A stretch of DNA of 64,000 nt from Warburgia ugandensis (GCA_035236585.1 CP141130.1:73479944-73543943), one strand, 5' to 3'. Positions 12,601-28,755 are shown, numbered from the stretch's first letter. Translations and numbers: made by a program. Notes: generated from the sequence alone by a model not told the origin.

Positions 12601-12901
12601 TTCTAGCTATTTTGGAAGTTATATGCACATATGTTCTTACGTTCCTATTATACTAATGTGTGATATTCTTAATTTATGTATACACACATAGAAATCATAA
12701 CCTTAGTCCGATAGGAAAATATATTGATGTTCACTATCTATATGTATTTGGTATTCTATGGGAGAAAGTATTGATTTTGAGTCAAGTTCCTTGCTAATCA
12801 AATAACTACTGGCTTAATAACGGACGTGCGCATGTGTTGTGTGTGTGTGTGTGAGGCATGGGTACTCACTAGAATTAATGAGATATTGACAAGTATCGAC
12901 T

Positions 12902-12911
12902 GAGTAGGAGG
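12902..12911 (+). other. Copia polypurine tract
   Basis: GAGTAGGAGG lies directly before the 3' LTR start TGTTAGTCC, as required for plus-strand priming. A (GT)n run at about 12838-12853 lies just upstream. Confidence 0.65.
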
Positions 12912-13527
12912 TGTTAGTCCAAGTAGAAGATAAACCATAGGACTTAGGTGACTTAGACCTATTTATTCCATCAAGTTAACTCTAATCACTCAATGTCCTA
13001 AGTCTACATTCATCAGTGCATATATTACTATTATATCCATAGTAATGTGTGATGGTTAGTGCATCACATTCATTCAAGTGAAGATGGGTGATTTAGGGGC
13101 TGAAATCACCTAGATCTTGTAGAGAACCATTTAAGATAGCCAAGGAGTCTTCTTAGAAATAGAAAAGAAAGAAAAGAAAAACTTAGAGGAGTCTAAGCCT
13201 TTTCTTTGGAAGGATTTTGATGATTCTTAGCCTGGTTTTTTGTGTTTTTCTAAAGCTTTTAGACAATCAAGCAAAGTGAACTATGGATCTTCTATTGTCT
13301 CCATTAACAAGTAAGTTTTATGTTATCTTTCTCTTGTTCGGATTTCATGTCAATTTATGTTAGAGAAAGTGAGAAGACTATCCAAAGATGAAGACGAGTT
13401 TATGTATATCTAATCCCCAAATTTTCTTTCTTCTTGGCTAATTCATTCAACTATAAACTTGGTAATGTTTTCTATATTTGATTTCTGTTTTGCATGGGAT
13501 ACAAGCTAGAGCTACTAAGCAACAACA
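12912..13527 (+). repeat. Copia 3' LTR
   Basis: A 616-bp LTR starting TGTTAGTCC and ending AACAACA. It aligns with the outer parts of the 5' LTR. Divergence between the two is high by eye, indicating an old insertion. Confidence 0.82.
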
Positions 13528-14499
13528 AAACCTTCCTTACAAGTGATGTGCTTATGTATAACTATTGATAAAATGGCTATAGTTCTTCCTACTATCCACA
13601 TATTACATACCCCTACCACAATAATAATAGTTGCACTATATCCCATGACAAACCACCCAATACATCCTGTGGTTCTCTTCTCGAGTCCCATTGGAGTCTA
13701 CACTCAAGGGTGTGTGTGTGGAAAGTCAATGCCCCTGTATTTTCCTTCATGGTACTATTTTTTAGAAGATCTAAGTTGTTAATCTTTGACCTTTTTGTCC
13801 TTTCTACCAAATAGAGAGATATAAGACCTACCTTTCTATCATTTTTTACCAAGCAGAAAGATGATGGGCAAAATCAGTATTATCTAAGCATCATGGATTA
13901 TAATATTGACATTACCCAGTATACCAAGCAAAGAGATCTCTGCACATCTACAAATCAATCTTCTCTTCCTCCTTTAGCTTTATGCATGACGAAACTCCAC
14001 AATTCTTGATCTTTGGGAATATGACATCTTATGGGCATCAAATTTAAAAACATGGGACTAGTTTTTTGTTATGGACCAAGCTTCGACTTTAAGAAATGAT
14101 CAGTCTTTTTTCAATTTCCTTGGTACATTTGTGGTGAATTCCAATAGTAAATTTCTTGCAATCTACATAGTGAAGCTTTCCTTTCTTTCATTTTCTTCGC
14201 TACATCTTCCTCGCATATTTTAGATGGATGTCACTACCACATGTACACTTCAAGTGTCATCTTGGTGCATGTGTTTCTTCTCCCAAAGCAGTTTTTAGGT
14301 GATTCCTTACCCATGTTTCTTGCTAGTAGATCAAGATGAGTCATTTCTGAATGTCAAATGGTAAGACGATAATTGGGAACTTCTCCACCCTTTGTAGTTT
14401 GGAGTATGTAGAGAATTCTGGAGTACATAGCCCCAACCTTCTGCCCATGATACCTACTTTTTGTATTTGCATTGGAGTTGCAAGAGGTAGACACCATCT
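13528..14499. other. Unassigned DNA between copia and LINE
   Basis: No convincing domain in either strand. It could include the 3' untranslated region of the antisense LINE or older repeat debris. Confidence 0.5.
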
Positions 14500-15800
14500 T
14501 TGATCGTCATCAAGACCTTATCCTGATTAGTAGTTGATCACATCAATTTTTTTTCTCCATGCCCCCCCATTGAGTGTCATGGCTTCATTTAGTCTCAAAG
14601 TTTTTAAATCTCTTCTCACCTCTTCTATCAATTTTCTTTTGGGCCTCCCCTAGCCCTTTTGCTACCTTCGACTTAGATCACCTCACTCCTAGTCAGTGTC
14701 ATTTTTGGTCTTCGTTGGATATGTTTATACCATCTAAGTATAATCTCCCTCATCTTGTTACCTATTGGTGCTACTCCAAAGTTTCATCTAATATTTTCAT
14801 TTCTAATTCTATCCTTTATAATCTTATCACTCATCCATCTCAACATTCGCATTTTTGCGATGCTCATCCTATGTAAATGTTGTTCCTTAACTGCCCAACA
14901 CTCTAATCCATAGATCATGAATGGACTTATAGCCATCCTATAGAATTTTTCTTTTAGCTTAAGCGACACTTTCTGATGACACAAAACTCTAGAGGTCCAT
15001 CCTCATTTGTTCCAACCCACTTAGAGTCTCTGGGTGACCTCCCTCTCAATCTCTCAACTTTTATAATTATCGATCCTAGGTATCATAAGTGTTTTTTTAG
15101 GGGGACTTCTTGGTTATCAATCATTATTGATGCTCTAATCTCCTTGCTAAAATTGCATTCCATATATTCCATCTTAGTTCAACTAATTTTAAATCCTTTA
15201 GATTCTAATGCATCTCTTCATAACTCTAGCTTTGTGTTTATGCCCTTCCTTGTCTTATCAAAACAATATCATCTACAAATAACATGCACCATGGAATCTC
15301 CTCATACAGATATTTTCTTAACTCATTTATAACCAACATGAAAAGGTATAGGCTCAATGTCAATCTTTGGTGCAATCCTATAGTAATGGAAAAATCATCG
15401 ATTTTTCTACTAATGGTCCTAATGTATGTTACTGCTTCCTCGTACATATCCTCAATTACATCTAAATCATAAGCTTTTTCTAAGTTCATAAAAAACATGT
15501 GGAGGTCTTTCCTCATACAGATATTTTCTTAACTCATTTATAACCAACATAAAAAGGTATAGGCTCAATGTCAATCTTTGGTGCAATCCTATAGTAATGG
15601 AAAAATCACCGATTTCTCTACTAATGGTCCTAACGTATGTTACTGCTTTCTCATACATATCCTCAATTACATCTAAATCATAAAATTTTTCTAAGTTCAT
15701 AAAAACCATGTGGAGGTCTTTCCTCATCTTTATATATTTCTCTATCAATTGTCTAATCAGGAAAATAGCTTCTATGGTAGACCTCCTAGATATCATCTTT
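14500..15800 (-). pseudogene. RTE-like LINE fragment (RT and C-terminal tail)
   Basis: Read on the minus strand, it begins at S-T-I-E-A-I-F-L-I-R-Q-L-I-E-K-Y and K-D-L-H-M-V-F-M-N-L-E-K (RT motif A region, normally IDLEKAYD). It continues through I-G-L-H-Q-R-L-T-L-S ('MGLHQGSALSP') to M-L-F-V-D-D-I-V-L-I, the catalytic F-x-D-D box. The C-terminal tail at 14784-14984 has Y-G-L-E-C-W-A-V-K and M-R-M-L-R-W-M-S, then I-R-N-E-N-I-R, and the frame goes on to R-G-R-P-K and W-R-K-K-I-D-V. About 20 codons after motif A are missing, and a 211-bp stretch is duplicated. This tail is typical of plant RTE-like LINEs. Non-functional. Confidence 0.85.
15301..15725 (-). repeat. 211-bp tandem duplication in the LINE RT
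   Basis: Units 15301-15511 and 15512-15722 both run from CTCATACAGATATTTTCTTA to GTGGAGGTCTTTC with about ten differences by eye. Both units carry the same missing block after motif A, so that deletion came before the duplication. Confidence 0.93.
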
Positions 15801-18321
<2,521 letters not shown>

Positions 18322-18674
18322 GTAGATGCAACAACCCTAATTTTTATGACTATAATTGCATTATTAAAAATTAAAAGTTTAATTTCTAAAGGTGGAACTA
18401 GAATTTTGAGTTCCAATACAATCCACTTTTTTAAAAATAAAATCAAGGTTTAAAAATTGGATATTTATAATGTACTCGTAAAATTGATCAGAATGACTAT
18501 AAGTACGTCAAATTCTGCAAACGGATGAAAAATCTCTATTTTTCTCTATTTTTATGAATAAAAGGGTAAAATGATAATTTTACTCATAACCGAGTCCTAA
18601 GACATCAATATTTTGAATGTACTCAGAAATCTAATTCCAACGACACTAATTTCACTCAATTCCAAGTTCGAAAG

Positions 18675-18920
18675 TGTGAAGCCCTGGGCCGATGAGGCCG
18701 GGCCAAGAGAAGGCTGGCAGGCTTCTAGGCTGGGGTGGGAGACAAAGAGTTAGTCCCACATTGCCTGGGGAGAGGAAACTATGCTGTTTATAAGAGTTTG
18801 GGGAGCTCTAATGGTCACAACGCGTTTTCCCTAGTAAACTTGGGAAGAACAAAACCGTGAGGGGTGTATGGGCACCCCAAAGCGGACAATATTGTGATTG
18901 TTGAAACCCAGGGTGTTACA
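18675..18920 (+). repeat. TRIM 5' LTR
   Basis: Starts TGTGAAGCCC and ends GGGTGTTACA, the TG…CA form. It includes AGTCCCACATTG and a TATA-like GTTTATAAGAG, both common in plant TRIM LTRs. Confidence 0.95.
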
Positions 18921-18922
18921 AA

Positions 18923-18935
18923 TGGTATCAGAGCC
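18923..18935 (+). other. TRIM primer-binding site
   Basis: TGGTATCAGAGCC is an exact match to the standard site for plant initiator tRNA-Met, two bases after the LTR. Confidence 0.95.
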
Positions 18936-19011
18936 AGTTCCCCTCGTGGTGTGGTGGCTAGCCGTATGTGGGGGCCTGGTCGTGGCTATCACGCGGGGAT
19001 GCGTGTTCCCT

Positions 19012-19023
19012 AAGAGGGAAAGA
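19012..19023 (+). other. TRIM polypurine tract
   Basis: AAGAGGGAAAGA sits immediately before the 3' LTR, followed by T then the LTR's TGTGAAG. Confidence 0.85.
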
Positions 19024-19269
19024 TGTGAAGCCTTGGGCTGATGAGGCCGGGCCAAGAGAAGGCTGGCAGGCTTCTAGGCTGGGGTGGGAGACAAAGAGTT
19101 AGTCTCACATTGCCTAGGGAGAGGAAACTGGGCTGTTTATAAGAGTTTGGGGAACTCTAATGGTCACAACGCGTTTTCCCTAGGAAACTTGAGAAGAACA
19201 AAACCTTGAGGGGTGTACGGGTACCCCAAAGTGGACAATATTGTGATTTTGAAACCCCAGGGTGTTACA
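19024..19269 (+). repeat. TRIM 3' LTR
   Basis: 246 bp, collinear with the 5' LTR, ending GGTGTTACA directly before the GAAAG target duplication. Confidence 0.95.
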
Positions 19270-19506
19270 GAAAGAATAAATCTTATTTTTCTCAATTTTT
19301 GAAATAAAAGGGCAAAATAGTAATTTCACTTTTTTTAGTGGGACCCACAAAAGTTAGGTAAGCACTAAAGTCAGTAATGATGCAAGTCATGTATCAACCA
19401 ACACTCAGCCCCAAGTGGAGGAAGTGGAATTTTCGCTCCCCATTTTAATATTTTGAGTGGAATTTAGATTAAAATAAGAAATTAATTTAAAATTCCAAAA
19501 TCTGCC

Positions 19507-19514
19507 TATAAATA
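19507..19514 (+). promoter_or_regulatory. Probable TATA box of the long LTR
   Basis: TATAAATA is followed within about 100-150 bp by a CT-rich leader (19600-19660), the usual arrangement of an LTR promoter and start of the R region. Activity is inferred only. Confidence 0.45.
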
Positions 19515-22500
19515 CCTCAATGAAATTCCCAAAATTTTTCAAAAATCTAACATGAAGTGCCCTAGACTTCCCTAAAAAATCAGCTATGAATTCCTTCCCC
19601 ATCTCCCCCAATTCTCTCTTCTTTCCTTCTTTCTCTCTCCTCTCTCTTCACTGAAGAGTGTCCCCAAAAGCGTCCCTACAGAATATTCTCCAAGATCCAT
19701 CAGGCACTTCTACAGACACGCCATCCCCAATAGAAGTGGGTTTTCACCCTACCATGATTTTTCATTTTTGACGTTCAATTTGAACCTTTAAAATCAAGAT
19801 TGGATCCATTTAATAACTCTGTATCAACACTAGATTCAATATATCTATAATTATTTGAAGATCAGAGCATTATTTGTTGGGTATTTCATCGTAAAATAAT
19901 AACTCAGGCACTATTATTTTTCCTATGAAAATTTCTATTTTTTCGGCATTTTCCTCTCCTCTGGATGTTCCAGGTAGGCCACTAAACTTCCTTTCCTTTC
20001 ATTCTAGCATTTTCTTTTAAGTGTCCAGCACGTTGGAGGTTTCCCCGGGCATTGATCCATCTGAAATGATGGATATGGCAACAAGGTTAGAAACCCCATC
20101 ATGGAAATCTGAGTCGTTGGATGGATTCAAGGGGCCCAAAAACCTCAAGGTACGTGATCGCAGCCCTTGGAATTTGCAAATTGTGGAGAATCTGGGAAAG
20201 GTTGATCCAATGGTCTAGATCAGACCGTCTCAACCAATCTCCTAGATCGGACGTTGATTTGAGACCGATCCTGTTCAGATCATCTTGCCACGTTCTGGGA
20301 TTGTCTAGTTGCGTTCCTAGATAGTATCTCCACATTCCATATCGTCTTGCCACATTCTAGATCATCTAAATCACATTTTAATGGACAGATCAAATTTGGG
20401 TCGTTGATTTTTTGATTTTTTTTTTAACTAAAATTTTGATTCTTTGATTCTAAGCTCATATTAGATCCAAATTTAGACTAGAAATATGATATGAATTGCT
20501 GATGTTGTATTTAGTTTTGATAATTACTAAAATCCATTCAAACAATAATGGATCATGATCAAGATGACTCTAAAATAAAAATCTGAACCGATGGATGGAT
20601 TTAGGAGGCCCCAAAACTCTAAGAACAATGATCATAATAAAAATTATGGACCCCTAATTTGAATAATTGGACAAAAACAATAGATATCAATCTCAGCCAT
20701 CAAATCTAGACGAAATCTTAAAATCCAAATTCGGATCTCAATTTGACTCCAAATTGAGATCAAAAAGTTGTGTTGGATTTATCTTGATGAGAAAAACCAA
20801 ATAAACTAATAAAATTAGAGTTTTAGTTCATGAAAATTTCTATTTTTAAGAAAAAGTGGCACTAACATCTTTGATCTACAAGATTTGGGATGATCAGACC
20901 ATTAAAATTAGTATGGATGATGTTATAATGATGAAATAACGTTAATGGATGTGTTTGATGTAATGGACATAATAGATCTTTAGATCTGGACCATTAAAAA
21001 TAACAAAATTCTTGGAAATACATAATAACCTCCTTGATTAGATTGATCAAGGATGATAAAAAAAACTATGAATCAATATGGATGATGATCTAATGATAAG
21101 ATCATGAGAAATGAATAGCCTGATGTGGCTAATTTGGGATAGATTGAGATCTATGCCATTAATTTTGATAAAATGGCTTAAGATCTTCTTAATCAGTTGG
21201 ATCAGATCATGTGGTGAGATGCATCAATGATCTAGTGATAAAATTATATTAAGAAAATGTGTTAGATCTAAAGGAAAATGAAATATCAAGATCTAGACCC
21301 TAAATGGGATGAAAAATAAATAGAAATTAAAGATGAACTTTGGATTATGATGAACAATTATGGCATGTTAAATGCTCATTTGAATTATTGAATGTTATTG
21401 TAAATGTCTTTTATTGCTAGTAGATTAATTGTTAAATTTACTTCTTTATGCTTTCATATTATGTAAATTACATGAAAAATGTAATTAATGAAAGATAGAT
21501 TGATATGAACATTTACAATAAAAGAAGTACATGAACTTAATGATAGTAAAAACTATAGTTAGTAGGATAATATAAGGAATATCATTTCCTTAGTCCAAAT
21601 TAGGAGAATAATGAATCTCCATGAATGACATTTTAAATGTTCATGGATTTAAATTAAAATCAAATAGCAAGAGTACTAGGGTTTAATGCTCATATGAACC
21701 TTATAAAAGGTTGAGCTATGGCCACTTCAGTGGATGTTGCACATTGTGGTTAAGGGGGTTCTCTAATAAAGCCTCACTCCTCCCCCACCTTTTGGCTATG
21801 TTTGTGAGGTCTAAATGCCTCCTTACATGAGGATTGAATTAACCACTCCTTGCGTAGTCTGTAGCTGGTAAGCCTTAGTCAATTAGAAATAAGAGGAGCT
21901 ATCTAGACTCAAGATGAAATAAGCTATCTTCAACTAGTAAAACATTAACTAGTTGAATAATAATAATAAGATCATAAAAGGATAGTAAAATATCTAATCT
22001 TAATAAAAATGGTAAATAAGATAATCAAGATCAAACAAGATCCATAAGGAGATCTTGAATGATCAAGAACAATAAGAATCATAACATCAATTGTACTTGG
22101 TATGTATTTATATTGTAGATCAAATCTAGATCATTAGATTAGATAATCCAAACCCTTGATTAAATATAATTCAAGGAAGAGAACCAGGATCATCCTCCTT
22201 AGGGATGTTCAAACAACTGAACTTAGATTAAATAAGAACTGGATGATAGAAGATCTAGGGCCTTGATCTTTATCAACAAGTATAAATTGTTGATCAAAGC
22301 ATCTATAAAAGATTAAGATCAAATAGATGGATACACAAAGATTTAGAGATAGAAAATACTTATATTTGAAACATTATAATATCATTCTAATCCTCAGATC
22401 TATTGATCAATAGGATAAACACTATCTGAGGAAGATAGATTGTATTAATGATATGACACAAGGAAGATCTAGATCCTTTATATCAAAGGATAAGGTTAGA

Positions 22501-23795
22501 CAAAGAATATAAATATGAGATTATCCAAGTTGTTTATATAATGACAGTATATATGTATTTACAAATTACATACATAAATCATGGAAGATCTAAAGGGATG
22601 GATCACTACATGAAGGTAGGTAGAGCTTCAAAAATACAAGATCTATGGTCTATGGAATTATTGCTGTACATAGAATTATAAAAATGAATTATTATATTGC
22701 TTAAGAATGATAATATGCTTAATTGCATTTGAATAATAATAATAATTCATATATATGATATAGAAATAAAGTGTTGAAATTAGATGAAATACATGATAAA
22801 TACCTGGCTATAAATGATGATTACCCCTAAACTTAGATAAGAACGTAATAATAATGGATATCATTTGTATCAAATGAGTATTCTTACACTTAATAACATT
22901 TTGGTATATGAATACCAAATTAAAGGAAATGGGGATCATTTACAATAAATGATTAATCCCTAAACTTATATGAACATAGGTATCATTCATGGTAAATGAA
23001 GATCCCTAAATTGAGGAATGAAACTATATCCTTAGTAATAAGGATACTGAATATGAGGATGATGCTATAAACATACAAGTCATCTGATAAGTAAAAGATT
23101 AATTTATATACAAGCAAGGAGGCTTGTGGTTTTGTTTTAAACAGGCGTATGCCTGCAGATGCTATGCTAGGAGAGTTATGAGGGTCTGGCCACCCACTTT
23201 CAAAAATTAATTATATGATAGATACCTAGCCCAAAGAGAGGTTGAAAGTTGGGTGGGACAATTATGGGAAGGCCTCCACTGTGAAAGTCCAGTCTTCCCA
23301 TATAGGTAGCGACATAATTTTTCCATCGTGGTATTAGTGGTGCATAGAGCAGTTATCTGGGTGCACTGTACAGATTAGACTATAAGCATAGTAGTCCTTT
23401 GAGTATTTTTACATTATGATGCAATGACATAGTGAAATGCCTTATGATATGGCATGATAAGATGCTGATACTACTCAAGGGAGTATTTTCCCAGCAGAGG
23501 TTGGATGATTTATCAACTCAGTGTATATGAGTATGATTATTGATGTTTGAGATATTAACTATTTTTCATGATTTTTGACCGTATATATATACACACACAT
23601 AGGACATAGTGGTGAGTGGTTTGGAATTATCATAGCAGATGTTACATGATAAATTATATGATAGAATGATCATATATGGTATGGTTCATGAAAATTGAAT
23701 TATGTTATTCATATGGAATATGATGCTTATGAATACTGTACTTTTGAATGATACGTTTCCATATGCTTCTTGAATCTCCTACCAAGTATAGTTTG

Positions 23796-23835
23796 CTGAG
23801 ATATTATAAATGTTTGAATATTTATAATATCTCAG
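23796..23835 (+). other. Conserved hairpin near the 3' end of the solo LTR
   Basis: A 16-bp perfect stem (CTGAGATATTATAAAT with ATTTATAATATCTCAG) around an 8-base loop (GTTTGAAT), about 380 bp before the LTR end. Equivalent hairpins occur in the antisense LTRs at 55216-55244 and 63528-63556. It may act in RNA 3'-end formation, packaging or folding; that role is inference. Confidence 0.7.
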
Positions 23836-24263
23836 TTATAGAAGGAAAAGAATGAAGGATACAACAATGGAATACGATGACCATACTATTGATCAAGACT
23901 ATGTATGATTGTGAAAGGATTGAATTGTATTTTTTTATTTGTGTATTTTGGACATCAGATATAATAAGAGGGCTATGTATGTGAACCATTGGATCGATTC
24001 TACAATTTTAATAAAAATAAATTTCTATGAAAATTTATGTTGTATACAAAATTATGTATATCTATTGGAGTGAAATGTGGCATTTGCGTTTTTTGAAAAG
24101 AATTTCAATGAAAATATTTTTGTTGTTTAAGTTTTCAAAATTTTTGCAAAATTGGTCTACCACCATTTGAAGACAAATAACAAAAATGTATTTCAAAAAC
24201 CGAGCTCGCCATAGTAGAAAGATATTTTTTAGAATATAGTTGTTAGTTTCTAGAAAGATTATG

Positions 24264-26160
<1,897 letters not shown>

Positions 26161-26189
26161 GTTTCGTCCTTTCCTCGCCGTTATTCTGG

Positions 26190-27100
26190 TGAAAATGAGA
26201 CAGACAGAAACCAACACAAAAAATGGGACAAAGAAAACGTCCCAAAAGAAAACATTACAAAGCAATGGGAGAAACTGCCAACCCGGCTCCTTTTTCTTCT
26301 GGTCGGGGACAATGCCACCTTACGAGGTGAGTGCGTGCTGCTCGTTCACATCAACATTCCCCATGCATGCAGATTTCTTTTGTCACTTCAATTTGTAGGA
26401 GCTAGCTTATGCAATCTAGCAAACATGAACGTGAGCACAGTGCATTTGCAGTTCCACCTACACACAGAACACAAGGTGCTCGTCTCGAGTTTTCGGGTCT
26501 GAGATTACTGGGCATCTCTTACTCCTTTGTTTCTTTTGTCTGGGGAAAATGTCAGCATGGTATCTAGATCGACACCAAATAGCAAGTTTTTCCCCGCGAA
26601 ATACTGAAATGCCTAATGGAGCAGCGAGTAAATAAATTGTATTTATAACGCAGGGTATGTGTTGTCATAACTCACAAGGTTATGAAGAATCTATATATTC
26701 CCTGCATAAATAACAAGCCGACATTATATCAAGGTCACCTGTGATAGATCTAATACAAGAAGCTTGCAGACCCAAGGATTGGCCCAAAGATGCATGGACA
26801 AGGAGCATAAAGCATGGCCTGTCCTCAAGGCCGTATTCTCAGCACAATCAAGAAGGCCCAAGTCCTTGAAATTGTGTAAAATATCTAGATAATTCTAGAG
26901 ATGTTCTAGAATAGTCTCTGTGAATATCTGAAATAATTAGAATATTCTAGAGAGGGATCTATAAATACCAACTGCTGGATGTATGACATGTATTCGATCT
27001 TGACCATTGGTTGAGGGGGGAGAATCCCTCGAAGGCGTATGTGGAGGCATAGCACAAGTGCTGCACAGTGGATAGGCTTAGGAGAAGTAAGGCTGTGACA
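26190..27100 (+). repeat. Gypsy 5' LTR (left end unresolved)
   Basis: A TATA box (CTATAAATACC, about 26959) follows a series of TCTAGA/TTCTAGA phrases, and the repeat ends GGCTGTGACA two bases before the primer-binding site. Compared with the second repeat it lacks about 180 bp downstream of the TATA box. Confidence 0.7.
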
Positions 27101-27102
27101 AA

Positions 27103-27114
27103 TGATATCAAAAC
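27103..27114 (+). other. Gypsy primer-binding site (decayed)
   Basis: TGATATCAAAAC matches the tRNA-iMet site TGGTATCAGAGC at 9 of 12 positions, in the right place after the LTR. Confidence 0.6.
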
Positions 27115-27579
27115 AAGCTTGAAGGTCCAAGTGTAGAAGCGCATTAGGAGGCATAATATCGAGTGAAGTCGTAAACAAAGGTGTAAGCGGCAATGCTGGG
27201 GCAGATCCACAAAAACATAAGCAGCATAGTGCTGGGGACCCAAGATGGGGAGCGGAGCTTGAACCTTCCCTTATGAGAGGAGCTTTGCCAAGTTGGAGCT
27301 TGGCATGGCACAGCACGAAGGTACGCTAAGCTTGACCCTAAGGTGGAGGGCATGGAGATGGAGGTGGGAATGCCATTATGATCTTGGAGGAGGAAGCCAA
27401 GTCTGCATTAGATGCCTACAAGGCCAAGTTCCCAAGGATACTAGATACATACCAGGCACGTACGTATGACTGGCCTCAAAGATGAGATGAGAGTCTATGG
27501 ACATGTTTCCGGAAGGACCTGAGGAACTCGTCAGCGCACATGTAAGGGAGTAACTACAGGTGGAAGGCAAGGAGTCTCT

Positions 27580-27735
27580 TATTGGGTTCAAGGAGTTGAA
27601 GAACAAGGTGGCACTTATAGAACGGGCCATGAGAAATGAGGCAATGACCATGGATGATACATGGTGAAGATTCCTGAACCTAAGACCTTCAACGGTTATC
27701 CGAATGCAATCGAGTTAGAGAGCTATTTGGAAAAT
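27580..27735 (+). pseudogene. Gypsy gag fragment
   Basis: One frame gives E-L-K-N-K-V-A-L-I-E-R-A-M. After a frameshift another gives V-K-I-P-E-P-K-T-F-N-G-Y-P-N-A-I-E-L-E-S, then Y-L-E-N-E. The latter matches the conserved start of plant chromovirus gag (VPEPKPFDGARNAKELENFL). The fragment stops where the second LTR copy begins. Confidence 0.75.
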
Positions 27736-28755
27736 GAGACAGAGAGAACGCCACAAAACAAAACAGCATAAAACAATCGGATAACCTGCCGCCCCGACTC
27801 TTTTTCTCCTGGTCGGGGACAATGCCGCCTTACCACGACGTAAGTGCCCACTGTTCGTTCACATCAACATTCACCAAGTATGCAGATTTCTTGTGTCATT
27901 TCGACTTGCAGGAGCTAGCTTATGCAATCTAGCAAGCATGAAAGTGAACACACTGTATCTGCAGCTCTACCTACACAGACCGCAAGGTGCTCGTGTCGAG
28001 TTTTTGAGTTGGATTACTGGGCACCTATTATTCCTTTGTTTCTTTAACATATCTGGGGAAAATGTCGGCTAGGTATCTAGATCGACACCAAATGGCAACA
28101 TTATCCCCACGAAATATTAAAATGGTTAACATAGTGCGACTCAATAAATTGTATTAAAACGCAGGGTATATTTTGGCACAACTCATAAGGTTACAACGAA
28201 TCTGCGTAATCCCTGCATGAATAACAAGCCGGTAATATATCAAGGCCATCTGTCACGGATCTACTACAAGAAGTCCACAGGACTGACGATTGACCGAAAG
28301 ATGAACGGACTTGGAGCATGAGGTACGGCATGTAATCAAAGCTATATTCTCAGCTTAACTCTATAAGACCTAAGTCCTTGAAATTGTGTAGAATATGTAG
28401 ATAATTCTAGAGATCTTTTAGAGGAGTCCAAATAAATACTTAGAATGGTTAGAATGTCCTACGGAGGAATCTGTAAGAATATCAAACATTGGTTGCCTGT
28501 CACTTGTATTTGATCTTGACTGTCAGTTGAGGAGGTGGCAACTTACATAAGAGGGAGTCTCTCATTTGCAAAGCCCCTTAAAAGTTGTTAAGCGCTCTCA
28601 AGTACAATAAGAGTTCTACATTCTCTCAAACTCTCTCGTACCTTCTATGTATGAGCGAGTTCTCTAACAACTAGGCACCACTTGAGCAAGCTCACTCAGA
28701 GGCGCAGCACAAGTACCTCATTGTCGACAGGCTTAGGAGAAGCAAGACCTCGAGA
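27733..28755 (+). repeat. Gypsy 3' LTR, left-truncated
   Basis: Begins inside the shared word AAAATGAGACAGA and runs to about GCTTAGGAGAAGCAAGACC, where similarity to the 5' LTR ends, as expected at an LTR/flank border. Confidence 0.65.

Larger units (their letters stand above)
18670..19274 (+). mobile_element. Complete TRIM element nested in the solo LTR
   Basis: A terminal-repeat retrotransposon in miniature at 18675-19269 (595 bp) with two 246-bp LTRs, a 103-bp interior, a primer-binding site, a polypurine tract and a perfect 5-bp target duplication GAAAG (18670-18674 and 19270-19274). It has no coding capacity and would depend on an autonomous partner. The LTRs differ at about 15 positions by hand count (about 94% identity), so the insertion is moderately old but younger than the LTR it sits in. 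GC content is visibly higher than in the surrounding DNA. Confidence 0.95.
18322..24218 (+). mobile_element. Very long solo LTR of a chromovirus-like gypsy element
   Basis: The LTR runs 18327-24213. It starts TGCAACAACCCTAATTTTTA, the same kind of start as the antisense chromovirus LTRs at 59 and 58 kb, and ends CCGAGCTCGCCATA, similar to their end. A perfect 5-bp target duplication GTAGA lies at 18322-18326 and 24214-24218. No internal region is attached, so it is a solo LTR left by recombination between two LTRs. Without the nested TRIM (600 bp with its duplication) it is about 5.29 kb, long for an LTR. It carries a TATA box, a CT-rich leader and a 16-bp hairpin near its end. No coding capacity was seen. 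Confidence 0.85.
26190..28755 (+). mobile_element. Internally deleted gypsy LTR retrotransposon
   Basis: The order is LTR-like repeat (to 27100), primer-binding site, gag scrap (to about 27732), LTR-like repeat again (27733 to about 28755). The two repeats match over about 750 bp, including 'GGTCGGGGACAATGCC', 'GGAGCTAGCTTATGCAATCT', 'TCTAGATCGACACCAAAT', 'AAGTCCTTGAAATTGTGTA' and 'GATAATTCTAGAGAT'. The rest of gag, all of pol, the polypurine tract and the left end of the second repeat are gone. The outer left end is unresolved and no target duplication was found. Confidence 0.75.

Noticed and set aside
18831..19055. Minus-strand frame across the TRIM
   Set aside because: Lies within the non-coding TRIM LTR and interior; no family match.
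26906..27316. 136-codon minus-strand frame
   Set aside because: Antisense to the LTR end, primer site and leader of the gypsy element; a chance frame.
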